In this document: positions 52,489-60,706 of the stretch, one piece after another
How positions within the stretch are numbered: the first letter of the stretch is position 1
How the letters are laid out: the number at the start of each line of letters is the position of its first letter
NCBI GenBank assembly: GCA_965278995.1
Contig: OZ257136.1
Coordinates: 3,348,001-3,412,000, forward strand
DNA: 64,000 nt
Origin: JADJYF01 sp965278995
GTDB lineage: Bacteria; Pseudomonadota; Gammaproteobacteria; Ga0077536
Reading direction: 5' to 3'
Notes under the pieces: generated by a model
What the model saw: the letters and a program-made list of their open reading frames with translations, nothing else
Told to the model about the DNA's origin: nothing
Database searches by the model: none
Program-made: the position numbers and the translations under genes

Positions 52489-54098
52489 TGCGGTGCCAGT
52501 ACGAGTTCGATGAGGCCAGCGCAGCCGGCACGCAAACCGGACTCCAGCGCATCGTCGAAAGACTCGTTGTCATCGACGCGGGCGCCGAACAGACCGAAAG
52601 ACCGCGCGAGCGCAGCGAAGTCCGGATTCTGCAGTGCGTTGCCGATGCGTCGGCCCGGGTAACGTCGGTCCTGATGCATTTCGATAGTGCCGTATTTGCT
52701 GTTGTTGAAGACGAGAATCAGCGGCGTCGCACCGTATTGCGCGGCTGTCGCCAGTTCCATACCGGTCATTCCCATTCCGCCGTCGCCGACGCAGCCGATG
52801 ACAGTTCGTTGCGGGCAGGTGAGCGAAGCGCCGACAGCGGCCGGCACACCATAGCCCATGGCACCGTTAATCGGCGCCAGCAGTCGACCCGGGCGTCGAT
52901 AACGACGGCCGCGCTGCGGCCACAGCGTGAAGTTGCCGGCATCCGACGTCACGATAGCATCGTCAGGCAGGCGAGCATTCAATCGTTCCATCACGGTAGC
53001 CGGATCGAGTCCACATTCGACTTGCGGCAACACGGCTGCGAGATAGGCAGTGCGCAGCCGCGCGCACCAATCCGGCCAGCGTTGCGTCAGATCGAGGGTG
53101 GCGAAGCGCGCGGCAGTCGGTGCAATATCAGCACAGATGGCGAGATCGGGCGCGTAGTTCAGGGTAAGTTCGCGCGCGCCGGGATAGACGTGAATGAGCT
53201 TGCGTGGCCGGCCATCCTTGAACAGCGTGTAGCTCTGCGTCGTCGGTTCGTCCAGCCGTGCACCGAGTACCACCACGCAATCGGCGTCAGCCACCAGCGT
53301 CGTCAGCGCCGCATGCGCGCTGTAGCCGAAATAGCCGGCATAACAATCACTGGTATTGTCGATGCTGTCCTGGCGACGGAACGAAGTGGCGACCGGCAGT
53401 CGATGACGCTCGGCAAATGTCCGGATATCGGCCGCGACCTGGTCGTCGATGCGGCTGCCGCCGACTATCAACAGCGGCCGCTCGGCTGCAGCGAGCATGG
53501 CGAGGAGTCGTGCCCAGGAGTCTTCGCCAGGCGCCTGGCGCGTGACGGGCAGCGGCGCAGCGTCATTGACATCTGCGGTACCCGACAGGACATCTTCAGG
53601 CAGGGCCAGCACGACAGGGCCCGGGCGGCCTTCGGCTGCCAACGCGAATGCGCGAGCGAAAGCCTCGGACACCGCGGCCGGATCCGTGACCTGCTCGACA
53701 TGTTTCACCAGCGGCGCAAAGAATGCTGCGTAGTCGATTTCCTGAAACGACTCGCGGCCGAGATTGGCACGCGCGACCTGGCCGACGCCGAGCACCATGG
53801 GGATCGAAGCCTGTCGCGCGACATGCAATGCGATCGAGGCATTTGTTGCGCCGGGTCCGCGCGTGACGAAACATGCACCGGGGCGCCCGGTCAGCTGTGC
53901 ATTGGCGAGCGCCATGAAAGCTGCTCCGCTCTCATGCCGGCAGGAAATCAGGCGCAGCCGATCGGCGACGTCATAGACAGAATCGAGCACCGCGAGATAG
54001 CTCTCGCCGGGTACGCAAAACAACGTCTGGACGCCGTGCCGCAGCAGCGACTCGACGGCATAGTGTCCCCCGCTTATCTGCTTTCGCGTGCCGGTCAC
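52485..54098 (-). CDS. Thiamine-diphosphate-dependent enzyme (acetolactate synthase-like)
   Basis: The GTG at 54098 lies eleven bases after the upstream stop and gives 537 residues. The N-terminal PYR domain has ESLLRHGVQTLFCVPGES and SCRHESGAAFMALANAQ with the conserved Glu, then RGPGATNASIALHVARQ. A central domain has ERPLLIVGGSRIDDQ, and the C-terminal PP domain has CVGDGGMGMTGMELATAAQY with VFNNSKYGTIEMHQ, the GDG-x(n)-NN diphosphate motif. No acetolactate synthase small subunit is adjacent, so a catabolic lyase or decarboxylase is equally possible. Confidence 0.92.
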   Translation of the reverse strand: MTGTRKQISGGHYAVESLLRHGVQTLFCVPGESYLAVLDSVYDVADRLRLISCRHESGAAFMALANAQLTGRPGACFVTRGPGATNASIALHVARQASIPMVLGVGQVARANLGRESFQEIDYAAFFAPLVKHVEQVTDPAAVSEAFARAFALAAEGRPGPVVLALPEDVLSGTADVNDAAPLPVTRQAPGEDSWARLLAMLAAAERPLLIVGGSRIDDQVAADIRTFAERHRLPVATSFRRQDSIDNTSDCYAGYFGYSAHAALTTLVADADCVVVLGARLDEPTTQSYTLFKDGRPRKLIHVYPGARELTLNYAPDLAICADIAPTAARFATLDLTQRWPDWCARLRTAYLAAVLPQVECGLDPATVMERLNARLPDDAIVTSDAGNFTLWPQRGRRYRRPGRLLAPINGAMGYGVPAAVGASLTCPQRTVIGCVGDGGMGMTGMELATAAQYGATPLILVFNNSKYGTIEMHQDRRYPGRRIGNALQNPDFAALARSFGLFGARVDDNESFDDALESGLRAGCAGLIELVLAPQ

Positions 54099-54108
54099 AG
54101 ATACCGGC

Positions 54109-55080
54109 TCAGGGCACGAGGATAGGGATGGTGTGCTTTTCGCGATCTTCCAGATGCCGGTGCGCGGCCGGTGCTTCGGCCAGCGAAAATCGTTCAACCG
54201 GGTGCGGCCAGACAATGCCGCGCTCCAGCGCATCGAAGAACCGCGCTGCCGACAGTTCGAGATCGGCCTTGGTCGAGATGTATTCCGTCAGGCGCGGCCG
54301 CGTGAGATACAGTGAACCGAGGCGGGAAAGATGCAGGATATCGAAAGGTTCGGGTTTGCCCGAAGCATTGCCATAGGCAACCATCAGCCCGCGCGGTCGC
54401 AGGCACTCCAGCGATTTGACGAACGTATCCAGACCTATCGAATCATAGGCGACATCGACACCACGACCGCCGGTAATATCGCGCACACGTTGAACGAAAT
54501 CTTCGGCGCTGTGCAGCAGAACGTGATCGGCACCGACTTCCTCGGCCATCGCCATCTTGGCCGGCGAGCCCACCGTCGCAATGACAGTCGCACCGATATC
54601 CTTGGCCCATTGACAGACCATGAGTCCGGTACCGCCGGTCGCGGCATGCACGATCACGGTTTCGTCCGGCTTTAATTCGTGCAGGCGGAACAGCAGGTAT
54701 TCGGCCGTCAGGCCACGTACCAGAGTCGCCGCCGCGGTCTCATCAGAAATGCTCGCCGGCAGGCGCACAATCCTTTCAATACTGATCACACGCGCATCGA
54801 CATAGGCATTGCCGGCAGACGCGTAGGCGACCCGATCACCAACCGCCACGCCGCGCACGCCAGGCCCGAGTCGTTCAACCACGCCGGTGCCCTGGTCGCC
54901 GATGACGGCCGGCAGAGGCACCGGATAAAGGCCGCGCCGATAATAAGTATCGATGAAGTTGACCCCGATACCGGTATGGCGGAGCAGCACCTGACCGGGC
55001 CCCGGCTCGGCCAGGGGAATATCCTTCAGCTTGAGGTTGTCGGGACCCCCGTAAGCTTCCAATACGACTGCACGTACCAC
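54109..55080 (-). CDS. NADPH:quinone oxidoreductase (zeta-crystallin-like)
   Basis: This 323-residue zinc-free medium-chain dehydrogenase begins RAVVLEAYGGPDNLKLKDIP. It has GVNFIDTYYRRGLYPVPLP, the QOR-type IGDQGTGVVERLGPGV, VIVHAATGGTGLMVCQWAKD as the NADPH-binding region (A-x2-GG-x-G) and DVAYDSIGLDTFVKSLECL. The set fits QOR (QorA) rather than alcohol dehydrogenase because Zn ligands are missing. It is the first gene of the minus-strand group and lies about 100 bases from a divergent HCCA-isomerase-like gene. Confidence 0.93.
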   Translation of the reverse strand: MVRAVVLEAYGGPDNLKLKDIPLAEPGPGQVLLRHTGIGVNFIDTYYRRGLYPVPLPAVIGDQGTGVVERLGPGVRGVAVGDRVAYASAGNAYVDARVISIERIVRLPASISDETAAATLVRGLTAEYLLFRLHELKPDETVIVHAATGGTGLMVCQWAKDIGATVIATVGSPAKMAMAEEVGADHVLLHSAEDFVQRVRDITGGRGVDVAYDSIGLDTFVKSLECLRPRGLMVAYGNASGKPEPFDILHLSRLGSLYLTRPRLTEYISTKADLELSAARFFDALERGIVWPHPVERFSLAEAPAAHRHLEDREKHTIPILVP

Positions 55081-55183
55081 GGCAAATCCCTCAAAGCTGC
55101 TCTGCGCAGTATACCCGCGACGCCACTGGGTAGGGACCGCCGACGACTGCTAAGCTTGCTGCTTGCCAGTGGAGAATATCAGC

Positions 55184-55783
55184 ATGAATCGCACGGTCGT
55201 ACGCGTGTTCTTCAATTTCCGCAGCCCATACTGTTACCTCGCCTCACGCTCGATGTTCGAACGCCTCGGCGCGTTCGATATCGAGCTCGCCTGGTATTCG
55301 CTTGGCGGGTGGGATGGTCGCTCGCCACCCGAGCGCGCCAAAGTCAAAGTGCCGCTGACCCGCCAGGACGTTGCGCGCTGGTGCCGGCGCCTCGCCATAC
55401 CATTCAACCCGCCGCCGATCACGACCGATCCGACACCGGCAGCGCTGGTTTCATTCGCGGCCGAGCGCGCCGGCCGACTGGCCGACTACGTCAAGGCCGT
55501 GATGTGGGCAGAATGGGCCGAAGGCGAAGACATCGGTCAGCGCACGGTGCTCACGCGCATCGCCGGCAGTATCGATCTGACACCGGTCGATGTCGCGGCT
55601 GCACTGTCCTCAAGCGAATACGCGACTCGGCTTGCCGACAACTGGACCTATGCCGGTTCGCTCGGCGTCATCGGTGTACCGACCTTCATCGTCGGCGAAG
55701 AAATCTTCTGGGGCAACGACCGTCTGGATTTTCTCGAGGACCATCTCACTGCTGCAGGCCTGGACCAGGGTCCGTCGCTTTAA
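55184..55783 (+). CDS. DsbA-family 2-hydroxychromene-2-carboxylate isomerase-like protein
   Basis: ATG 55184 follows GGAGA and gives 199 residues. The thioredoxin-fold start VRVFFNFRSPYCYLASRSMF has Ser-Pro-Tyr in place of the C-x-x-C of DsbA. The C-terminal GVPTFIVGEEIFWGNDRLDFLEDHL is characteristic of the glutathione-dependent isomerase (HCCA isomerase/kappa GST) group. This family works in naphthalene-type degradation and related pathways. It is divergent from the quinone oxidoreductase and its stop overlaps that of the convergent membrane-protein gene. Confidence 0.9.
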   Translation: MNRTVVRVFFNFRSPYCYLASRSMFERLGAFDIELAWYSLGGWDGRSPPERAKVKVPLTRQDVARWCRRLAIPFNPPPITTDPTPAALVSFAAERAGRLADYVKAVMWAEWAEGEDIGQRTVLTRIAGSIDLTPVDVAAALSSSEYATRLADNWTYAGSLGVIGVPTFIVGEEIFWGNDRLDFLEDHLTAAGLDQGPSL

Positions 55784-56292
55784 TGTTCGGGGAACAGCGG
55801 ATCAGGGGTATCCAGCAATTCCAGATTGACGAACTGCTCAGTGTGCGCACCGGCCGCGGGACCGGTCTCGAAAGGGAGCGAACTGATTTCACCGAGCTGC
55901 GGCATGCCGCGCCGCAGCTTGGTCCCAGCCACGACCAGCTTGGCCTGCAGTTCGGGATGGAAAGGCAGCACGAACGCGCGCGGTACGCGCAGACTGCCGT
56001 CGATATTGAATGCCGTCACCCACAGATAAATGGCGCCTTTGCTGGCGCCGCTTTTATCCGGCTCGACCAGATGCATGGCGGTCAGATTGAAGCGTTCCGG
56101 CAGACCACGCGTGCTCGGCCAGCCGAGAAGGTTCGGCAGCGCCTGCCAGGTCGCAACCGATAAGCCGACAACTGCCACCACGGATGCAAGTTTTACCCAC
56201 CACATCCAGCGCGTGCAGAACAAGACGTTCAGCAACAGCAGGCCGATGACGACATAGCCGGCAATGAATGCAGCATAGCTCGTGTTGCTCAT
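55780..56292 (-). CDS. Membrane protein, paralogue of 56331-56852 product
   Basis: This 170-residue protein has two N-terminal transmembrane helices (FIAGYVVIGLLLLNVLFC and WWVKLASVVAVVGLSVA), then a conserved LPNLLGWPSTRGLPERFNL segment and a soluble C-terminal domain (GAIYLWVTAFNIDG, LRVPRAFVLPFHPELQAKL). The same order LGWP-RF-DPDK-PRAF-LPF appears in the upstream neighbour, indicating duplication. Its ATG is the last of four ATGs spaced exactly 14 bases apart. Function unknown; co-occurrence with a MotA/ExbB-like gene suggests a membrane complex. Confidence 0.8.
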   Translation of the reverse strand: MSNTSYAAFIAGYVVIGLLLLNVLFCTRWMWWVKLASVVAVVGLSVATWQALPNLLGWPSTRGLPERFNLTAMHLVEPDKSGASKGAIYLWVTAFNIDGSLRVPRAFVLPFHPELQAKLVVAGTKLRRGMPQLGEISSLPFETGPAAGAHTEQFVNLELLDTPDPLFPEH

Positions 56293-56334
56293 GGGGCCTT
56301 GCTCATGGAATTGGGCTCATGGAATTGGCCTCAT
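56293..56334 (-). repeat. 14-nt tandem repeat with ATGA stop-start chain
   Basis: On the minus strand ATGAGGCCAATTCC, ATGAGCCCAATTCC and ATGAGCAAGGCCCC follow each other directly and lead to the ATG at 56292. Each 14-nt unit starts a five-codon frame whose TGA overlaps the next ATG (ATGA). The preceding gene's own stop (56331-56333) also overlaps the first ATG, so four stop-start overlaps occur in series. Confidence 0.85.
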
Positions 56335-56852
56335 GGCGCACTTTTCGACGGCGGCAGATTGGCAACGACATCCTTGAACTTGAGCTTCACGCTTTTCTGA
56401 CCAAGCCGGGTCCAGTCCAGCGGTACGCCATTCGGTTCGTCGTCGAGTTCGATCTCGCCTTCCTGCGGAATATTCTGGCGCAGCTTGCCGTTGGCTTCTT
56501 CCAGCATCGATTTGAACGAAGCCTTGAACGGCATACGGAAAGCGCGCGGCCGGGCATCGGCGCCCGGTGCGAGATCGGTCGCCCAGAAAAACACGGCACC
56601 GGGAACGCCTGTGGTCTTGTCGGGATCCTGGATATAAACGCCATGCAGCTCGAAACGCCGCGGTACCTGGCTGTCTGTCGGCCAGCCGAGCATGCGCGGC
56701 AGCGAAAAATAGACCAGCAGATAGGCACACGTGACGAGCACGATGCCAAAGACCTTCTGGCGGAATGACCACGTCGAATAAAGCCCCAGCCCGAGCAGGA
56801 TCAGGGCGATAACGACATAGGCCGAGACAATTGCGCCGTGTCCGAAATTCAC
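56331..56852 (-). CDS. Membrane protein of MotA/ExbB-like operon
   Basis: The GTG at 56852, two bases from the stop of the upstream gene and preceded by GGGGTAGC, gives 173 residues. Two N-terminal helices (IVSAYVVIALILLGLGLYS and VFGIVLVTCAYLLVYF) are followed by LPRMLGWPTDSQVPRRFEL, a YIQDPDKTTGVPGAVFFW strand and a C-terminal soluble part. It is a paralogue of the next gene (170 residues), with shared LGWP and DPDK motifs. No enzymatic residues stand out and no family is recognised. Confidence 0.8.
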   Translation of the reverse strand: MNFGHGAIVSAYVVIALILLGLGLYSTWSFRQKVFGIVLVTCAYLLVYFSLPRMLGWPTDSQVPRRFELHGVYIQDPDKTTGVPGAVFFWATDLAPGADARPRAFRMPFKASFKSMLEEANGKLRQNIPQEGEIELDDEPNGVPLDWTRLGQKSVKLKFKDVVANLPPSKSAP

Positions 56853-56853
56853 G

Positions 56854-57480
56854 CTACCCCCGTTTGAATGCCTTGGCCACGAGGCTTTTCGCAATGTGGT
56901 TGATGTTCGTCACCTGCCCGTTGTTCAACACCGTGAAACGCAAAGCCGTGTGTTCGTCATCCTTGCGTTCGAGCGTGATGGTTTCGTAATAGAGCACCTC
57001 GAGCTTGGGATTGATCTTGTCGACGCGCACGGTCACGGGCACTGGCATATTGTCTTCAGTTGCATAGTAGTGAACATTGATCACGTACTCGCCGGGAATC
57101 ACGCCGCGTACTGTCGCGACCTCCTGGTTGAGCGGATTCTCGATTACCTTGCCGTTGATGTTCAGCGTATCGTTCAGATTGCCGCGATCGTCGCGATCGA
57201 GATGAATGAGGCCGGCGGCGGAAGCCGAGAAGTTGATGAGATTGCCGGCTGGATCCTCGATATAGGTATCAATGTCGTTCGGATTCCGGTCGGGCCAGGT
57301 CACGGTGATGATGTATTCGGCCTTGGGATCGATGATGCCCTGCTTCGAGGTCGGATTCATGAACAGTGCGGCGAGCACGAACAGGTAAGTGATGGCCTGA
57401 ATGATTTTGAACAGGACCGCCGTGATCGGATCGAAAGGCTGGCGATGACGACTGGCCCCCGCGTGCCCGAAAGCAGACAT
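56854..57480 (-). CDS. Single-pass protein with periplasmic beta domain (ExbD position)
   Basis: This 208-residue protein has a cytoplasmic N terminus (about 1-20), one helix (AVLFKIIQAITYLFVLAALF) and a beta-rich domain. VTWPDRNPNDIDTYIEDPAG, GVIPGEYVINVHYYA and VPVTVRVDKINPKLEVLYYE resemble the DUF2135/YfaP-type beta-sandwich. It follows the MotA/TolQ/ExbB-like gene by 18 bases. ExbD/TolR proteins have the same topology with an Asp in the helix; here the helix has no Asp, so it is not a standard ExbD. Unknown function. Confidence 0.82.
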   Translation of the reverse strand: MSAFGHAGASRHRQPFDPITAVLFKIIQAITYLFVLAALFMNPTSKQGIIDPKAEYIITVTWPDRNPNDIDTYIEDPAGNLINFSASAAGLIHLDRDDRGNLNDTLNINGKVIENPLNQEVATVRGVIPGEYVINVHYYATEDNMPVPVTVRVDKINPKLEVLYYETITLERKDDEHTALRFTVLNNGQVTNINHIAKSLVAKAFKRG

Positions 57481-57498
57481 CGGCGACGACGGCCGCGA

Positions 57499-58263
57499 TC
57501 AGTCGGCGGCCAGCGCGAGGCGCGCAGGCAACACGACTTCCTTGACCTGCACCGTCAGCTGCAGCAGCCGTTCGAGTCCGCGGTCGAGCAGGTAGTACGG
57601 TATCGACAGCAGGATGCCAGCGACCAGACTGACCAGGGTCGTATAGAGCGCCGTGCTCATGCCAAGACTCATGTGCGCCAGCACTTTCTGCATGCTCGAG
57701 GCATCGAGCGTGCCGCTGTCAGCAACTGAGCTCAGCATCAGGATGAAGCCGACCAGGGTGCCGAGAAAGCCGACTTTGAGCATGAGGTCGATGTAGAACC
57801 AACCGAATTCGTTGGCACTGCGCACACCCGACGCATACGCTTCGAGCATATCGGTGCGCGGTTCGCCGTCGTCGGTAACAGCTGAACGTGACGTCGCGCA
57901 ATCGACAAGATAGTCGACAACAAAATCACCACCGGCGACTGCCGTTCCGTTGAACCTGATGCCGGCAGTCGTGATCGAGACCGACTGCCTGGCCTGCGAC
58001 TCGAGATTCAGTAGAAATTGTTGCGCACGTTCGAGCTGAATCGAGAGATAGCGCGTGCGGACGAAGGTATGGCCGAGGCCGATGAGATACATCGCCATGA
58101 CGACCAGACAGATTTGACTGCGGTCAGCGGCAATCATCTGCTGCACCAGACCTTGATCGACCGCGACCGCCATACCGAAGACAACCATGCCGCACAGTGT
58201 GAGCCAAAGCAGCATGAGCAGGTGCGCTGGCGATGCGTGCGGCAGTTGGAGGGGATTCAGCAT
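57499..58263 (-). CDS. MotA/TolQ/ExbB-like proton-channel protein
   Basis: ATG 58263 gives 254 residues. Helices are LLMLLWLTLCGMVVFGMAVA, ICLVVMAMYLIGLGHTFV, and the conserved pair in the C-terminal half (LMLKVGFLGTLVGFILMLSS, MSLGMSTALYTTLVSLVAGI). GFLGTLVGF and MSTALYTTLVS are the diagnostic MotA/TolQ/ExbB motifs, including Thr residues lining the proton path. The ATG is the first gene of a four-gene minus-strand operon. Its partner is not ExbD, MotB or TolR; instead an unfamiliar beta protein follows. Confidence 0.9.
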   Translation of the reverse strand: MLNPLQLPHASPAHLLMLLWLTLCGMVVFGMAVAVDQGLVQQMIAADRSQICLVVMAMYLIGLGHTFVRTRYLSIQLERAQQFLLNLESQARQSVSITTAGIRFNGTAVAGGDFVVDYLVDCATSRSAVTDDGEPRTDMLEAYASGVRSANEFGWFYIDLMLKVGFLGTLVGFILMLSSVADSGTLDASSMQKVLAHMSLGMSTALYTTLVSLVAGILLSIPYYLLDRGLERLLQLTVQVKEVVLPARLALAAD

Positions 58264-58355
58264 GGGCTGAGACAACGGCTGGCGGCGGGTTGCGCGGCAG
58301 TATACATGATCGGTCTCAACGCTCGGCGCGCCCCGCCATTCCAATCAGATGTGGC

Positions 58356-59261
58356 TCAGCGACGCGCGCTACCGTAACGGGTCTCGACAATCATCGTAGC
58401 CGCGCCACTGATCAAAATGACCAGAATACCGAGCAGGCTGACGGAGTCAGGCATCTGGCCAAAGAAACCATAGCCTGAGGCTGTTGCCCAGATCAGCTGA
58501 AGAAATATCAACGGTGCGACAAACGAGGCCTTAGACCAATAGTAGGCGCGGATCAGACACCATTGGCTGACAGCGCCGGTCAGGCCCATCGAGACCAGCA
58601 GCGCCAGCTGTTCAGCGTTGAGTGTGGCCGGCCACCCGCCCCACACGTTCTGCAGCGGCAACGTCGCGGTCGAAATCACGATACCGACGAGCGCCGAGAG
58701 AAACATTGTCGTAAAGACGTTGTCGGCCAGGGCGAGTTTGCGCGTCAATAACTGGAACACGACGTTGCAGGCAACGGTCAGCAGCGCAAATACGATACCG
58801 ATTGAATCGAGCGCGGTTCCGGGACGTACGAGCACGAGCATGCCGAGAAAACCGGCAGTCGCGCCAATCCAGCGGATGCGGGTGACCGTCTCACCGAGCA
58901 CGCGCCCGGCGAGCAGCATGACAACGAAAGGCGCTATGAAGTTGATCGCGGTTGCTTCGGCCTGCGGCAGGCGAAACAGCGCGGTAAAGAAAAACAGCGT
59001 AAAGCCGGCCAGCATCAATCCGCGACATAGCTGTAACCACGGGTGATTGGTTCGAAACAGGCCCAGCCCAAGGCGTGGACCGAGTACCAGCAGCATCAAT
59101 AGGACTTGCCCGCCATGGCGGGCCAGCGCGATAAGCGGTATGCCCATATCGCGCGTCAGACCTTTGCCGGTCGCGTCGAGCAAGGTGAAGAGCAGTTGCG
59201 CACCCATCAGCAGCGCGAAAGCGCGCAGCGGGCGGAACGCCGGCAGGGAAATGTCGGACAC
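58356..59261 (-). CDS. EamA/DMT-family transporter
   Basis: I use the GTG at 59261 (301 residues); another GTG at 59303 would add 14 residues. The protein has ten hydrophobic helices in two five-helix EamA repeats. Recognisable parts are LARHGGQVLLMLLVLG, LFRLPQAEATAINFIAPFVV and the second repeat SMGLTGAVSQWCLIRAYYWS with APLIFLQLIWATASGYGFFG. It is a drug/metabolite exporter type whose substrate cannot be predicted. It is not obviously linked to the MotA/ExbB-like operon 92 bases downstream. Confidence 0.92.
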   Translation of the reverse strand: MSDISLPAFRPLRAFALLMGAQLLFTLLDATGKGLTRDMGIPLIALARHGGQVLLMLLVLGPRLGLGLFRTNHPWLQLCRGLMLAGFTLFFFTALFRLPQAEATAINFIAPFVVMLLAGRVLGETVTRIRWIGATAGFLGMLVLVRPGTALDSIGIVFALLTVACNVVFQLLTRKLALADNVFTTMFLSALVGIVISTATLPLQNVWGGWPATLNAEQLALLVSMGLTGAVSQWCLIRAYYWSKASFVAPLIFLQLIWATASGYGFFGQMPDSVSLLGILVILISGAATMIVETRYGSARR

Positions 59262-59438
59262 GGGGCCAGGATCACTTACGACACAGGGCGGGCATTTCAG
59301 CACGAATAGACGACCTGTGTGCGATGCCTACCGGTGTCGACGCGCATTCCGTTGGCGGATAAGGCTGGATTAGAATAGCGTTGCGCACCCCGCCGGTGAC
59401 GCCACCATCCCATTCACTGGAGCAGAGGGTTACTCACC

Positions 59439-59708
59439 ATGGATGATGCCAATTTTCGCGCGGCACTCGCCGAGCAAGGCTACGACGGTCCGGAATTGCT
59501 CGAACGCAGCGCCAATCTGCACAACCCCGAGCACACGCACGAGTTCTCGGTCTCGGCCCTGATCGTCACTGGCCAGCTCAGCGTCACAACCGCGGCCGGC
59601 ACCACGACCTGCGGCGCTGGCGATACCTATTCGCTGGCCGGCGGGATCCCGCACAGCGAACAGTACGGGCCGGAAGGAGCGCGCGTTCTGGTTGGTCGCC
59701 GCTACTAA
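59439..59708 (+). CDS. Small cupin-like protein
   Basis: This 89-residue protein has the cupin pattern in short form. HNPEHTHEFSVSALIVTGQ holds the motif-1-like H-x-H-x5-E/S region, TTAAGTTTCGAGDTYSLAGG is the turn, and IPHSEQYGPEGARVLVGRRY is motif 2 with His. A GAGGG ribosome-binding site precedes the ATG by about nine bases. Such small cupins may bind metal or small ligands; no enzymatic assignment is possible. It is convergent with the PEP-CTERM gene. Confidence 0.85.
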   Translation: MDDANFRAALAEQGYDGPELLERSANLHNPEHTHEFSVSALIVTGQLSVTTAAGTTTCGAGDTYSLAGGIPHSEQYGPEGARVLVGRRY

Positions 59709-59736
59709 GAACCGGAGCCCTGACAGCCCGGCGTAG

Positions 59737-60567
59737 TCAGGTCCGTCGCAGGTAGCGACGGCGCCCGACAACGCCGGTCAAGCCAAGCAGGGTCAGCATG
59801 AGCGACGCCGGCTCGGGCACGCCGATATTCGGCGGCGGCGGCAAGATCGGGAACTGATAGGCACCTTCGAGTACATCGTTACCGCAGCTCATCGCCCAAT
59901 GCAGACCCACCGTGCCGGCGCCGGCCAGCAGGGTATTGCCGACGTCGAAAGAGAAACGCAACTTGCTGTCACTGGTTACTGACCAGGTCCCCGTGCCGAC
60001 GACCTGAACGCCGGCGGATGCGCGATCGACAGCGATTTCCTGACCATTGCGATAAGTTGCGCCTGACATGAAATCTTCCGACAACAACGTGTTCGCATTG
60101 TTGGTCGCGCCGGTCAGAGCGTAGAGCGTGCCGGTGCCGCCGGCGTCTGTCCAGCGATCACCATCGATCGAAAAGCCGTATATCCAGGGGGTGCCGGTAA
60201 CGTTGTTGTCCTGCAGATAAGGCGCTGAGCCAAACGGCGCCCAGCCCGTCGACAGGAATAGATCGCCATAGCCGATACCCATACTGACGCCATTGAGCAT
60301 GCTCGGCGCCTTGTTGGTGTAGCTGGAAAACTGCTTCTCGTCGGCATGACCGGCGAACGAAGTGAACACATCGACCGTCAGGTTGGTGCCGGTACGATAG
60401 ACGTCGGCACCCTGCACTTCGAAGATCGGGCCACCGATGCGATCGCCGTAGCCATGCGCGTCACCGCCGGAATAACCATCGTTGATCATGTAAGCCGACA
60501 CGGCGCCGCCGTAAGCCGAGAGCGCGACGACTGCGACGGCAGCCGCCCGCTGAATAGAATTAAACAC
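59737..60567 (-). CDS. PEP-CTERM exoprotein
   Basis: The GTG at 60567 is preceded by AGGAGAG at seven bases and gives 276 residues. A signal peptide (AAAVAVVALSAYGGAVSA) leads to a beta-rich secreted domain with many Gly, Thr and Asn (YGDRIGGPIFEVQGADVYR, GIGYGDLFLSTGWAPFGSAP). The C terminus is a PEP-CTERM signal: VPEPASLMLTLLGLTGVV followed by GRRR. An exosortase would process it, but no exosortase gene is in this window. A sigma-54-type promoter lies upstream. Confidence 0.9.
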   Translation of the reverse strand: MFNSIQRAAAVAVVALSAYGGAVSAYMINDGYSGGDAHGYGDRIGGPIFEVQGADVYRTGTNLTVDVFTSFAGHADEKQFSSYTNKAPSMLNGVSMGIGYGDLFLSTGWAPFGSAPYLQDNNVTGTPWIYGFSIDGDRWTDAGGTGTLYALTGATNNANTLLSEDFMSGATYRNGQEIAVDRASAGVQVVGTGTWSVTSDSKLRFSFDVGNTLLAGAGTVGLHWAMSCGNDVLEGAYQFPILPPPPNIGVPEPASLMLTLLGLTGVVGRRRYLRRT

Positions 60568-60642
60568 GCTCGCTCTCCTGAAACTTGAATCGGGTCCGCG
60601 AGCGACTGGCACGCGGGCAGATAATGCTGTTGTCAGGACTGG

Positions 60643-60660
60643 TAGCAGATTTCGGGCCAA
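60643..60660 (-). promoter_or_regulatory. Sigma-54 (-24/-12) promoter candidate
   Basis: Read on the minus strand, TTGGCCCGAAATCTGCTA has GG at 60658-60657 and GC at 60646-60645 with exactly ten bases between. It matches TTGGC.CG....TGCT of the consensus. Transcription would start near 60633, giving a leader of about 66 bases before the GTG at 60567. Confidence 0.5.
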
Positions 60661-60688
60661 TCGCGGCGCGAACGCGCAAGCGGTTGAT

Positions 60689-60706
60689 CGAATGACAATT
60701 CATTCG
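60689..60706 (-). promoter_or_regulatory. Inverted repeat upstream of PEP-CTERM gene
   Basis: CGAATG-AATTGT-CATTCG is a 6-6-6 inverted repeat at about -56 to -73 from the predicted sigma-54 start. It has the same relative placement as the inverted repeat at 40431-40465 but a different sequence. It could be an activator site. Confidence 0.3.

Noticed and set aside
52488..54125. 545-codon plus-strand frame opposite the ThDP enzyme
   Set aside because: Low-complexity Arg/His/Gln-rich translation without motifs; the minus strand carries all ThDP-enzyme motifs.
54679..56163. 494-codon plus-strand frame spanning the quinone oxidoreductase, HCCA-isomerase-like and membrane protein genes
   Set aside because: It crosses three genes with strong motifs in other frames and is Arg/Gln/His-rich; a shadow frame.
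57499..58263. Assignment of the MotA/ExbB-like gene as ZorA of a Zorya defence system
   Set aside because: ZorA has a long C-terminal tail and is followed by a MotB-like ZorB and helicase/nuclease genes; none is present here.
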